From: an uncultured Anaerococcus sp.
GTDB lineage: Bacteria; Bacillota; Clostridia; Tissierellales; Peptoniphilaceae
Reading direction: 5' to 3'
Length of the DNA: 20,050 nt
NCBI GenBank assembly: GCA_902465755.1
Contig: CABQOK010000004.1
Location: 1-20,050, forward strand
The translations under genes were made by a program, and so were the position numbers. The notes beneath the pieces are model-generated. The model was not told the DNA's origin. It made no database searches and saw only the letters and a list, made by a program, of their open reading frames with translations. Of the stretch, positions 8,754 to 16,400 are shown in pieces; position 1 is the stretch's first letter, and every line of letters begins with the position of its first letter.

Positions 8754-10055
8754 ATGAGATTTATTGATATAATTGAAAAGAAAAAACTTAAAGAAGAACT
8801 AACAGATGAAGAGATCCAATTTTTCGTAGATGGAGTAACTGACGATTCGATTGAGGACTATCAAATAGCAGCCCTCCTTATGGCGATCAGACTTAACGGA
8901 ATGACAGAGCATGAGACAGCCAAGCTTGCAGAAGCTATGATGCATTCAGGAGACGTAATAGACCTATCAGAAATAGAAGGAATCAAATCTGACAAGCACT
9001 CAACAGGAGGAGTTGGAGATAAGACCTCAATGGCACTCGGTGCAATGGTTGCTGCTTGTGGCCTTAAGCTTGCTAAGATGAGCGGTAGGGGCCTAGGACA
9101 TACTGGCGGAACACTTGATAAGCTAGAATCTATCGAAGGATTTAATATAGCACTTACTGAAGAAGAATTTAAAAAACAAGTAAATGAAATAGGCCTTGCT
9201 ATAATTGGCCAGACAGGAGATTTGGTTCCAGCTGATAAGAAGCTCTATGCCCTTAGAGATGTAACAGCGACAGTTGATTCGATTCCACTAATAGCTTCAT
9301 CAATCATGTCTAAGAAACTTGCTTCTGGATCTGACACTATATTATTAGATGTAAAATATGGTGAAGGTGCCTTTATGCATACAGTAGAAGATGCCAAAAA
9401 ACTTGCTAATGCTATGATTTCAATTGGTAAGAAGCTAGGCAAAAACACCATGGCTATGATTACAGACATGAACCAACCTTTAGGAAATACTATAGGTAAC
9501 GCTCTTGAAGTAAGAGAGGCTATAGAAACTGTAAAGGGAGAAGGCCCAAAGGACTTTACTGAACTTTGTATGTGTGCAGGAGAGATTATGCTAATGCAAG
9601 CAGGCAAAGCAGATAGTAAAGAAGAGGCTAGAGCTATGTTAGAAGAAGCTGTTAAATCTGGCAAAGCTTACGAGAAACTAGAAAAAATGGTAGAATACCA
9701 AGGTGGAAATGTTGAACAAATCAGAAACACAGACCTCCTTCCTCAAGCGAAATTCAAGACAGAAATGTTATCTGAAGAAGAAGGCTACATTGAAAATATC
9801 CACTCAATGGGTCTTGGTATCCAGGCAATGAAGCTTGGAGCAGGAAGAGCTAAGAAAACTGACCCTATAAACTATGCTGTAGGCCTTGAGATGAATGCCA
9901 AAAAGGGCGACTATGTTAAGAAGGGTGATCTCCTTTGTACAGTCTACCACGACGAAGAATTAACAGATGAGTGGAAAAAAGATTTCTATGAAACCTTTAC
10001 CTTTACAGACAAAGAAGTAGCGCCAATTCCAATAGTAGAAGAAATTTTGAAATAG
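8754..10055 (+). CDS. pdp: pyrimidine-nucleoside phosphorylase
   Basis: Pdp phosphorolyses uridine, thymidine and deoxyuridine to the base and (deoxy)ribose 1-phosphate, which DeoB then uses. I start it at ATG 8754, behind AAAGGAG at 8741-8747, giving 433 residues, the normal family length. A longer in-frame reading from 8607 would overlap nupC by over 130 bases and adds a non-family leader, so I reject it. The phosphate-binding signature KHSTGGVGDKTS spans 81-92. GRGLGHTGGTLDKLE and an SSIMSKKLA stretch follow, then the C-terminal domain with GLGIQAMKLGAGRAKKTD. It is the last gene of the operon, followed by a strong terminator. The monospecific thymidine phosphorylase DeoA is the close alternative. 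Confidence 0.93.
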   Translation: MRFIDIIEKKKLKEELTDEEIQFFVDGVTDDSIEDYQIAALLMAIRLNGMTEHETAKLAEAMMHSGDVIDLSEIEGIKSDKHSTGGVGDKTSMALGAMVAACGLKLAKMSGRGLGHTGGTLDKLESIEGFNIALTEEEFKKQVNEIGLAIIGQTGDLVPADKKLYALRDVTATVDSIPLIASSIMSKKLASGSDTILLDVKYGEGAFMHTVEDAKKLANAMISIGKKLGKNTMAMITDMNQPLGNTIGNALEVREAIETVKGEGPKDFTELCMCAGEIMLMQAGKADSKEEARAMLEEAVKSGKAYEKLEKMVEYQGGNVEQIRNTDLLPQAKFKTEMLSEEEGYIENIHSMGLGIQAMKLGAGRAKKTDPINYAVGLEMNAKKGDYVKKGDLLCTVYHDEELTDEWKKDFYETFTFTDKEVAPIPIVEEILK

Positions 10056-10065
10056 ATTCACAAAC

Positions 10066-10089
10066 AACCTCGCCTCGGCGAGGTTTTTT
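10066..10089 (+). terminator. Rho-independent terminator of the deo operon
   Basis: AACCTCGC (10066-10073), loop CTCG and GCGAGGTT (10078-10085) form a perfect 8-bp stem followed by TTTT. Confidence 0.92.
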
Positions 10090-10140
10090 CGTCCTAATAA
10101 CAAATCAAAAATAAGGTATATTAAAACAAAGGAGAAATAT

Positions 10141-11151
10141 ATGGAAATTGATTTACGAAGTAGGAACTTTCTTGCTATGCAAGATTTTTCTGAGGAGGAG
10201 ATTTTATATCTTATAGATTTGGCAGCTGACTTTAAGAAGCTTAAGAAGGAGAAAAGGCCCCACAAGTATCTTGATGGACAAAACCTAATCCTTCTTTTTG
10301 AGGAAGCTTCTACCAGGACCAGAACTTCCTTTGAGGTTGCAGCCTTTGATTTGGGGATGGGAGTAAGTCTTATAAATTCTTATTCAAGTAAGCTCGGCGA
10401 GAAGGAATCTATCGAAGATAGTATCAATGTCTTCGACCGCTATTACGACGGCATAGTCTATAGAGGAAACAAGCAGGATATGCTAGAAAAACTTGTAAAG
10501 ATGACAGAAGTTCCAATCTATAATGCCATGACAGAAAAGACTCATCCAAGCCAGATGATTTCCGATATGCTTACCATAAGGGAAAAGTTCGGATATCTTA
10601 AGGGGCTTAATTTATTATATCTAGGCTATCCCGGAGATATCATGCCTAACTCCCTATCCATAACTTGTGCCAAGCTTGGAATAAATTTCACAGCAGCAGG
10701 TCCTAGGAAATACTTCCCCAAGGAAGATTTTATAAAGCTATCCAAGGACTTTGCTCAAAAGCATGGGTCTGAGATTACTTATACAGAAGATCTTAATGAA
10801 GCTATAGGAAAAGCTGATATAATCTATACTGACATGTGGATAGCCCTAACAGAGGCAGACGATGTGCCTGTAGATAGGATTATGGAGCTTTACCCTTATA
10901 GGGTCGATAGGGAAGTGATGGATAAGACAAAGGATACTACGATATTTATGCACTGCCTACCAGCCTTTCACGACAAAAAATCCAAGCTTGCCCAAAAGGT
11001 TTTAGCCAAACTTCCTGATGATATGGACTTCGATGGGATGGAAGTTACCGATGAAGTCTTTAGATCAGCGAAGTCTACGGTCTTCGATCAGACAGAAAAC
11101 AGGATACCAGCTGTTAAGGCAATCTTGTATTCAACTTTGAAATATGAGTAA
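10141..11151 (+). CDS. OTCase-like carbamoyltransferase with altered substrate site
   Basis: This 336-residue paralogue aligns with the enzyme at 2545 essentially without gaps through the HCLP motif. The carbamoyl-phosphate machinery is retained: STRTR (57-61), HPSQ (135-138) and HCLP (271-274). The amino-acid side is changed. Where the first enzyme has RNNMGNS (165-171) this one has GDIMPNS, and DIWVSMG (231-237) becomes DMWIALT. N167, S235 and M236, the known ornithine contacts in OTCases, are therefore I, A and L, while D231 remains. The substrate is probably not ornithine, or binding is weak; I cannot name it. AGG arginine codons are common, unlike the first copy. ATG follows AAAGGAG at 10130-10136. 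It sits between the deo terminator and the T-box leader and appears monocistronic. Confidence 0.85.
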   Translation: MEIDLRSRNFLAMQDFSEEEILYLIDLAADFKKLKKEKRPHKYLDGQNLILLFEEASTRTRTSFEVAAFDLGMGVSLINSYSSKLGEKESIEDSINVFDRYYDGIVYRGNKQDMLEKLVKMTEVPIYNAMTEKTHPSQMISDMLTIREKFGYLKGLNLLYLGYPGDIMPNSLSITCAKLGINFTAAGPRKYFPKEDFIKLSKDFAQKHGSEITYTEDLNEAIGKADIIYTDMWIALTEADDVPVDRIMELYPYRVDREVMDKTKDTTIFMHCLPAFHDKKSKLAQKVLAKLPDDMDFDGMEVTDEVFRSAKSTVFDQTENRIPAVKAILYSTLKYE

Positions 11152-11185
11152 TTATATACTTTAAGAAATAATTTATCAAAAATAT

Positions 11186-11214
11186 TTGACAATATCTATT
11201 TTAGCATGTATTAT
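11186..11214 (+). promoter_or_regulatory. Promoter of the T-box-controlled ABC importer
   Basis: TTGACA (11186-11191), a 17-base spacer and TATTAT (11209-11214) place transcription start near 11221, at the 5' edge of the T-box leader. Confidence 0.75.
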
Positions 11215-11220
11215 CTAGTT

Positions 11221-11468
11221 AAAGAATAAATGTGATTACAGAAAGATAGTTTATATGAATTACTTAAGAGAAAAGACGGTTGGTGCAAGTCTTGTAAGGA
11301 TTATCTACTTATTCCCTCTGTATGCAGAATAGCCGAATCTAGTAAGCTATTACGGAAGCTACCGTTATCAGAAGCAAGGAGTTGATAGACTCTTGTCAAG
11401 GTAATCTTTAGATTACGAAATTAGGTGGTACCACGAATACACTCGTCCTATACAGGGCGAGTTTTTTT
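11221..11468 (+). promoter_or_regulatory. T-box riboswitch (tRNA-sensing leader)
   Basis: A T-box leader reads the aminoacylation state of a tRNA and lets transcription continue when the tRNA is uncharged. The T-box sequence AGGTGGTACCACG is at 11423-11435. TAGG (11422-11425) can pair with CCTA (11447-11450) as the antiterminator. The competing terminator is ACTCGTCC (11441-11448) with GGGCGAGT (11455-11462) and a T run. Upstream, the Stem I apex is AAGAC/GTCTT around GGTTGGTGCAA, with an AAGAGAA bulge on its 5' side. Stem III is GTAATC-TTTA-GATTAC (11401-11416). The acceptor-pairing tetrad is TGGT, which predicts a tRNA with A at position 73. I could not fix the specifier codon. UGG does not occur on the 3' strand of Stem I; UAC (11306-11308) and UUC (11312-11314) do. 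Confidence 0.92.
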
Positions 11469-11505
11469 GTTAGATAAAAGTCTATCGGAAATTATGGAGG
11501 ATATA

Positions 11506-12474
11506 ATGAAAATTAAGAAAATTTTAGGATTAATGTTGGCTATGACCCTACTAGGATCTTGTGGAAACAAGGCGAATGAAACAGGAAAAAGCACTGGAGA
11601 AGGATCCAGTGATAAGGCAAAGATAGGAATCGTACAAATTGCTGACCATCCTTCCTTGGACGCAGCTAGAGAAGGCTTTATAGAAAAACTAGATGAGGAA
11701 AATATATCCTATGAGCTAATAGATCATAGAGCAAACGGGGACCTCGCTCTAATTCCACAATTTGCTACAGACCTTAAGAATAAAGACGCAGATCTAATCT
11801 ATACCATAGGCACACCAGCAGCCCAAGGAGTGGCCAATACCATAAAAGATAAGCCTGTTTTATTCGCAGCAGTAACAGACCCAGAAGGAGCAGGACTTAG
11901 CGGAGAAAATATCACAGGAGTGTCTGATTATGTAGAAGCAGGAAAGCTTATAGATGACTTCCTAAGCCTATATCCAGACACCAAGGTATTCGGAACAATG
12001 TATAATACCAACGAGCAAAACTCCCAAGTTCAAATCGAAGCCTTGGAAAAGGCCCTAGAAGAAAGAGGCTTAAAGCTAGAAAAACAAGGAGTCTCATCCA
12101 TAAACGACATTCCTCAAGCTATAGCAAGCCTTAAGGGCAAAATCGACGCTATGGTTACAGTAACAGACAATGTCGTTGTAAATGCTATGCCAGTTATAAG
12201 CGAGGCCCTAGCCAAGGAAAAGATCCCATCAATCGCCTATGATGAAGGAAGCGTAGAAAACGGGGCCTTGATGAGTGAAGGAGTAAACTACAGAGAACTT
12301 GGAAGTCAGGCAGGAGCTATGGCAGCGGAGATTATAAAAAACGGGAAAAATGCCAAAGATATTCCTTACGAGAAAGCAGAAGATCTTAAAGTTCTTGTAA
12401 ACACTAAGACCGCTGAGGCTTTGGGAGTAGACTTAGATAAAGATTTACTAAAGAATGCAGAAAAAATAGACTAA
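11506..12474 (+). CDS. ABC transporter substrate-binding lipoprotein, TrpX type
   Basis: This 322-residue extracellular binding protein belongs to the ABC_sub_bind (TrpX-like) family. It begins with a lysine-rich signal peptide and a lipobox, LLGSC, with the modified cysteine at about residue 19; a Ser/Gly/Lys linker and the two-lobe periplasmic-binding fold follow. ATG 11506 sits behind GGAGG at 11496-11500. An in-frame GTG reading upstream runs back through the T-box terminator, so it is not the start. It is the first gene of a three-gene importer under T-box control, so the cargo is an amino acid. Family members with a T-box are commonly predicted tryptophan importers, but this leader does not support tryptophan clearly; tyrosine or phenylalanine are alternatives. 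Confidence 0.9.
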   Translation: MKIKKILGLMLAMTLLGSCGNKANETGKSTGEGSSDKAKIGIVQIADHPSLDAAREGFIEKLDEENISYELIDHRANGDLALIPQFATDLKNKDADLIYTIGTPAAQGVANTIKDKPVLFAAVTDPEGAGLSGENITGVSDYVEAGKLIDDFLSLYPDTKVFGTMYNTNEQNSQVQIEALEKALEERGLKLEKQGVSSINDIPQAIASLKGKIDAMVTVTDNVVVNAMPVISEALAKEKIPSIAYDEGSVENGALMSEGVNYRELGSQAGAMAAEIIKNGKNAKDIPYEKAEDLKVLVNTKTAEALGVDLDKDLLKNAEKID

Positions 12475-12483
12475 GGAGAAGAA

Positions 12484-13353
12484 ATGACCGGCTTACTATC
12501 ATCACTAGGAGCAAGTATAGAAATAGGACTAATATTTGCAATCCTTGCTATGGGCTACATGCTTAGCTACAAATTCTTAAAATATTACGACCTCTCCCTA
12601 GAAGGAACCTATCCTCTTGGAGCCTTTATTGCAGCAGTTCTAATCCAGAAGGGCATGGGTCCTTATCTTGGAATCATAGGAGCTATAATATGTGGAGGAC
12701 TTGGAGGATGTTTGACCTACTTTTTCTACAAAAAGATTAAGGTAGACCCACTTCTTTCAGGAATACTAACCCTAACTATCCTTTATTCCATAAATTTAAG
12801 GATAGGAGGAGCAAGTAATATTCCTATAGCAGGAAATCCAAACATCTTTGGGGTCCTTCCCAAATGGCCAATCCTACTTGTCCTAACCCTAGTAATCAAA
12901 TTTGCTATCGACTATTATCTAAGAAGCGAGACAGGCTACCTGCTTAAGATTACTGGAAATAACAGAAAACTTGTCAAACAATTAGGTAAAAATCCTGATA
13001 GATTTATCATGGTTGGCTTGATTCTTTCTAATGCTCTCATAGGTCTAAGCGGAGGCCTTATGGCCAACTACCAAGGCTTTGCCGATATACAAATGGGAAC
13101 AGCCATGATAGTTACGGGTCTCGCCTCAATTATTATAGGAGATACCTTGATGAAATCTAGAGATAAGCTTAGAGATACTTCAAGGGCAATACTTGGAGCA
13201 ATTGTCTATAGGATTATATCAGGCCTTGCTATTTATCTGGGACTAAATCCAAACGACCTAAAGCTTGTGACCGCTCTAATTGTTATAGCCTTTATTTCCT
13301 ACAATAATTACCTAGCTAATATAAAATACAAAAGGATGGTTAAAAATGCTTGA
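12484..13353 (+). CDS. ABC transporter permease, TrpY type
   Basis: This is a 289-residue membrane subunit of the branched-chain-permease-like class that partners ABC_sub_bind proteins. About eight to nine hydrophobic segments are visible, starting at residues 12-30. A Gly-rich helical region around GLILSNALIGLSGGLMANYQ holds the likely ATPase-coupling loop, with TGNNRKLVKQLGKNP just before it. ATG follows AAGGAG, 9 bases after the lipoprotein stop. Its last 8 bases overlap the start of the ATPase gene, so the two are probably translationally coupled. Cargo follows from the whole operon. Confidence 0.88.
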   Translation: MTGLLSSLGASIEIGLIFAILAMGYMLSYKFLKYYDLSLEGTYPLGAFIAAVLIQKGMGPYLGIIGAIICGGLGGCLTYFFYKKIKVDPLLSGILTLTILYSINLRIGGASNIPIAGNPNIFGVLPKWPILLVLTLVIKFAIDYYLRSETGYLLKITGNNRKLVKQLGKNPDRFIMVGLILSNALIGLSGGLMANYQGFADIQMGTAMIVTGLASIIIGDTLMKSRDKLRDTSRAILGAIVYRIISGLAIYLGLNPNDLKLVTALIVIAFISYNNYLANIKYKRMVKNA

Positions 13354-14101
13354 AATTAAAAATATTTCCAAAACTTTCAACATAGGCACAAGTGAAGAAA
13401 ATACAATATTTAAGGACTTCTCCCTAAAGATCGAAGAAGGCCTTGCTACAACCATCATAGGACCTAATGGCTGCGGTAAGTCAACCTTGATGAATCTAAT
13501 AAGCGGAAGCCTTCCTCTAGATTCAGGACAGATTTTAGTAAATGGGGTAGAGATCAGCAAACTTAGCGAGGAAAAAAGAGCAAAATATATGGGCAAGGTC
13601 AACCAAGATCCCAAAGACGGGGTGGCGACCAACCTAGATATCTACGAAAATATGGCCCTAGCCCTAAAAAAGGGAGAGAAATTCGGCCTAAGATCTCTTA
13701 AGAAAAGCTCTAATACAGAAGAAATAGTAAGAAGACTTAAGAAGTTAAATCTAGGCCTTGAAAACAAACTCCATACCAAGACAGACCTGCTTTCTGGAGG
13801 ACAAAGACAATCCCTAGCCCTTCTTATGGCGACAGCTAAAAAGCCGGACCTCTTATTATTAGACGAGCACACAGCAGCCCTTGACCCAAAGACCAGTCGA
13901 AACATAATGGACATGACAAGAAGCCTTATCGATAAGGAAAATATGACAACCCTCCTAATCTCCCACAACCTAAGAGACGTTGTCAAATACTCTGATAGGA
14001 TAATCATGCTAAACAAAGGAGAAATTGTCCTAGACCTTAGAGCAAAGGACATCACAGAAGACGACCTAGTCAAAGCCTATAAGGAAAAATTAGGAGAATA
14101 A
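13346..14101 (+). CDS. ABC transporter ATP-binding protein, TrpZ type
   Basis: This 251-residue nucleotide-binding subunit powers the importer. It has Walker A GPNGCGKST (39-47), a Q-loop glutamine near 87 (VNQDP), signature LSGGQ (149-153), Walker B LLLLDE (169-174) with catalytic glutamate, and the H-loop histidine in LLISHNLRD. All catalytic residues are intact. It overlaps the permease by 8 bases and ends just before the inverted-repeat element at 14105, whose long stem followed by TTTT may terminate the transcript. Confidence 0.92.
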   Translation: MLEIKNISKTFNIGTSEENTIFKDFSLKIEEGLATTIIGPNGCGKSTLMNLISGSLPLDSGQILVNGVEISKLSEEKRAKYMGKVNQDPKDGVATNLDIYENMALALKKGEKFGLRSLKKSSNTEEIVRRLKKLNLGLENKLHTKTDLLSGGQRQSLALLMATAKKPDLLLLDEHTAALDPKTSRNIMDMTRSLIDKENMTTLLISHNLRDVVKYSDRIIMLNKGEIVLDLRAKDITEDDLVKAYKEKLGE

Positions 14102-14104
14102 TAT

Positions 14105-14303
14105 AAGGGGCTGTTGCAGAATGAATAAATCGTACCATTATCGTTAGAAGAACCTCCACGGAAAGTCTCAATAAGCCGACGGGCTAATCGCCTCCATCAG
14201 CCGGCGGGCATCATTGGCCTACCGGCCAGGAGAGGTAAAATTTCCTAAGGGAACCTTCTAACGATGGTACGATGATTATTCATAGTTTTGCAACAGCCCT
14301 TTT
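14105..14303. mobile_element. MITE-like inverted-repeat element, about 199 bp
   Basis: The ends GGGGCTGTTGCA (14107-14118) and TGCAACAGCCC (14289-14299) are inverted, and the arms continue: ATGAATAA, CGTACCAT and CGTTAGAAG on the left recur in reverse complement on the right. The arms are about 45 bases each with small gaps. The interior is far more GC-rich than its surroundings and holds three small hairpins: AGCC-GACG-GGCT, GCC-GGCG-GGC and TGGCC-TACC-GGCCA. No gene fits inside. The ends resemble insertion-sequence termini of the form GGxxCTGTTGCAAA. I see no clear target-site duplication. It separates the ABC operon from the regulator gene and may also act as a terminator. Confidence 0.7.
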
Positions 14304-14315
14304 AAATAAAATAAT

Positions 14316-14325
14316 TTAACGTTAA
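14316..14325. promoter_or_regulatory. Palindrome TTAACGTTAA upstream of the ArsR-type gene, candidate operator
   Basis: A perfect 10-base palindrome lies 7 bases before the -35 box. Its core AACGTT recurs at 14878-14883 and at 15065-15070, the latter just before the exporter ribosome site. Binding by the local regulator is inferred. Confidence 0.4.
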
Positions 14326-14332
14326 GGAAAAT

Positions 14333-14361
14333 TTGACAGATAGATAAATCAGTGCTATATT
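14333..14361 (+). promoter_or_regulatory. Promoter of the ArsR-type regulator
   Basis: TTGACA (14333-14338), 17 bases, then TATATT (14356-14361). Transcription should start near 14368. Confidence 0.65.
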
Positions 14362-14393
14362 ATAAATAACAAAGATAAGAAGGGAGGGTACTT

Positions 14394-14822
14394 ATGAAAG
14401 AAGTTCACATATTAGATACTTTAGAAGAGATAAATATAGTTAGTGATCCCATAAGGCTTAAAATTATTATGACTTTAGGAGCCACGCCTAAGACAGCTCA
14501 GGACTTGTCGGATGCCCTAGGAGTTAGCAGGTCCAAAATCCACTACCACCTTAAAATATTAGAACAAAATGGAATTGTCGAGGTTGTAGATACAGAGCTA
14601 ATAAATGGGATTACCCAAAAATATTTCCTACCAGTAGCCAAGGCCTTTATACCGAATAGCGAAATATTTAATAATAATTTGGAAGAAAAGCAATTCACCT
14701 TCAAAATACATAAGAAATCTTACGAGTCTTTCGAAAAAGACTTAAATGAATTAATAGAAAAATACAGGGAGGATGATGGAGATAGTGAAAGTTTCCAAGT
14801 ACAAATCTATAAATTATCTTAA
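14394..14822 (+). CDS. ArsR-like winged-helix transcriptional regulator
   Basis: This is a 142-residue DNA-binding protein. A winged helix-turn-helix spans about residues 12-80 (SDPIRLKIIMTLG, then the recognition region LGVSRSKIHYHLKILEQNGIV). It is followed by a charged C-terminal helix and a short tail. The cysteine metal-site motif of classical ArsR metal sensors is absent; there are no cysteines, so the signal is probably not a soft metal. ATG sits behind AGGGAGGG. An MFS exporter follows 270 bases later, so control of that exporter is likely but inferred. The 3' end of this gene is duplicated in decayed form immediately downstream. Confidence 0.85.
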   Translation: MKEVHILDTLEEINIVSDPIRLKIIMTLGATPKTAQDLSDALGVSRSKIHYHLKILEQNGIVEVVDTELINGITQKYFLPVAKAFIPNSEIFNNNLEEKQFTFKIHKKSYESFEKDLNELIEKYREDDGDSESFQVQIYKLS

Positions 14823-14886
14823 AACCAGTAAGTAGAGGCTTACTGGTAAAAAAACACACAACTGTCAATAAAAACTAAACGTTAAA
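14692..14886 (+). repeat. Tandem duplication, upstream copy (regulator 3' end plus hairpin)
   Basis: This unit runs from the last third of the regulator gene past its stop. It includes the hairpin CCAGTAAG-TAGAGG-CTTACTGG (14825-14846), an A run, ACACAACTGT and AACGTT. The part from 14796 on is closely matched by 14981-15073. Confidence 0.75.
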
Positions 14887-14908
14887 AATTATAATGCTTG
14901 TGATGAAT

Positions 14909-15073
14909 AATTCAGATATATAAGTTCAATCATAAGATTTATTTACTGAATTATTAAAAAACAAAGGAAGATATATCAGTCAAGTAAGTACAATTCTATA
15001 AATATCTTAAGCCAGTAGGTAGAAGCTTACTGGTAAAAAAATACACAACTGTAAACAAAAACTAAACGTTAAA
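14909..15073 (+). repeat. Tandem duplication, downstream decayed copy
   Basis: This is the second copy of the unit at 14692-14886. Its 5' part is eroded, with several small deletions and in-frame stops. The 3' part is well kept: CTATAAAT, ATCTTAA, the hairpin CCAGTAGG-TAGAAG-CTTACTGG (15012-15033), ACACAACTGT and ACTAAACGTTAAA. It fills most of the gap between regulator and exporter. No gene can be read in it. Confidence 0.72.
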
Positions 15074-15092
15074 TATAAGGAGAATGTTTAAA

Positions 15093-16310
15093 ATGATTAA
15101 AAACAAAGATTTCTATGTCCTGCTTCTAGGACGACTTATTACAAACTTTGGTGATAGCCTTTATGCTATAGCTTCAACCCTCTTGGTCTACCAGATGAGT
15201 GGGTCTGCTGTCTATTCAGGTATAAGCCTATTTCTAACCTCATCAACAGCCATTGTTCAATTACTTCTAAGTCCAATCTTGGATAAGATTAATATGAAGA
15301 AGTTTTTGATTCTTACCCAATTTCTACAAGCTATATTAATATTAATAATTCCTGCCTTGTATTATTTGGAAAAATTAAATGTTTACCACATAATGGTTCT
15401 TATGCCAATAATTTCCTTGCTTAACCAGCTGGTTTATCCTGGACAGATTTCTCTTCTGCCTAAGATCCTTTCCGAAGAAGAGCTTGTTACAGGAAACTCC
15501 TTGATGACTATGGCGTATCAAGGGTCGAATGCCATCTTTGATACCTTAGCAGGTTTTATTATAGCGATTTTTGGCTTTATGACAGCTTTTTATGCTGATA
15601 GTGCAAGTTTTGTCTTGACTGGCCTTTTGTTCTGTCTCTTATCCAAAAAGCTTAGTCACTACAATGAAAGAGAAAATCAAAGAGGGGATTCTGCTATTAA
15701 AAATCACTTTAAGGGTCTTAAAGAAGGTCTAGATTTATTCAAGGATTCTAGGATTTTTGCCCTAGTCCTTGGAGTAGTCTTTATAAATTTCTCTGCCACA
15801 TCTATAAGTGCAGTCTTACCTGCCTTTGCCAAAGATGAGATCTTCTATAGTCTGATGTTAGCAGGAATGGGAGCAGGAGTTCTCCTTGGTTCTTTGTTTG
15901 CAGGTATTCCAAAGCTAAAGAAAGTATCTTTAGGTAAGCTTTATGTTTATGGAATGCTCATAGTTTCCTTAGCCTGGATATCTCTTTCTTACTTTTCTGC
16001 AAATATTAAGCTTGCAGTCGCCTTATATGCTCTCGGTTGGTTTGTAGTGGGAATAGTTAATGTCTATGCCCAAACCATGGTCCAGATGCTTGTTCCAAGT
16101 GAGAAGATTGGATCTGTCATGGGGGCTATGGTAGGTATTTCTACCTTTATGGCACCAGTCGGAGCCTTGGTCGGTGGTTTCCTTGGAGAATACTTATCAA
16201 GTTCGAAAGCAATTCTTATAGGAAGTGCCGTAATTCTTTTGGTTGCTATCTACTGGGCTTTAAATAAAAATATTAGGAAACTTCCGGCCGTAAATTATTT
16301 TGTAAAATAA
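15093..16310 (+). CDS. MFS exporter, DHA3 (macrolide-efflux-like) type
   Basis: This is a membrane exporter of the major facilitator superfamily, 405 residues with about twelve hydrophobic helices. The opening KDFYVLLLGRLITNFGDSLY, a cytoplasmic loop after helix 6 and the C-terminal PSEKIGSVMGAMVGISTFMAPVGALVGG stretch are typical of DHA3 drug-efflux proteins. I start at ATG 15093 rather than the in-frame ATG 15084, because AAGGAG (15077-15082) leaves 10 bases to the former and only one to the latter. The substrate cannot be told from sequence. The ArsR-type gene upstream and the shared AACGTT motif suggest inducible expression. Confidence 0.85.
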   Translation: MIKNKDFYVLLLGRLITNFGDSLYAIASTLLVYQMSGSAVYSGISLFLTSSTAIVQLLLSPILDKINMKKFLILTQFLQAILILIIPALYYLEKLNVYHIMVLMPIISLLNQLVYPGQISLLPKILSEEELVTGNSLMTMAYQGSNAIFDTLAGFIIAIFGFMTAFYADSASFVLTGLLFCLLSKKLSHYNERENQRGDSAIKNHFKGLKEGLDLFKDSRIFALVLGVVFINFSATSISAVLPAFAKDEIFYSLMLAGMGAGVLLGSLFAGIPKLKKVSLGKLYVYGMLIVSLAWISLSYFSANIKLAVALYALGWFVVGIVNVYAQTMVQMLVPSEKIGSVMGAMVGISTFMAPVGALVGGFLGEYLSSSKAILIGSAVILLVAIYWALNKNIRKLPAVNYFVK

Positions 16311-16316
16311 AATAAA

Positions 16317-16343
16317 CCCACTAGCTTATAAGAAGTGAGTGGG
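16317..16343 (+). terminator. Possible weak terminator after the exporter
   Basis: CCCACT (16317-16322) pairs with AGTGGG (16338-16343) around a 15-base loop containing CTTATAAG. Only a poor T tract (CTATTTGG) follows. Confidence 0.4.
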
Positions 16344-16400
16344 CTATTTGGGGAGTGATTTATTTTACCATCAAGTAGTTGAAGGCTCCGAGGGAATATC

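Noticed and set aside
10141..11151. Second gene as a plain duplicate ornithine carbamoyltransferase or as putrescine carbamoyltransferase
   Set aside because: The ornithine-contact residues are replaced, and I could not recognise the putrescine-specific features either, so I left the substrate open.
11425..11505. In-frame extension of the ABC lipoprotein into the T-box
   Set aside because: It would translate the T-box and terminator. The signal peptide with lipobox begins properly at ATG 11506 behind GGAGG.
14105..14303. Simple transcription terminator for the ABC operon
   Set aside because: The stem could terminate, but at about 45 bases per arm with insertion-sequence-like ends and a second decayed copy nearby, a repeated element explains it better.
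14825..15033. Hairpins CCAGTAAG/CTTACTGG as Rho-independent terminators
   Set aside because: On the plus strand an A run, not a T run, follows each stem, and on the minus strand the T run precedes the stem, so the polarity is wrong for a standard terminator.
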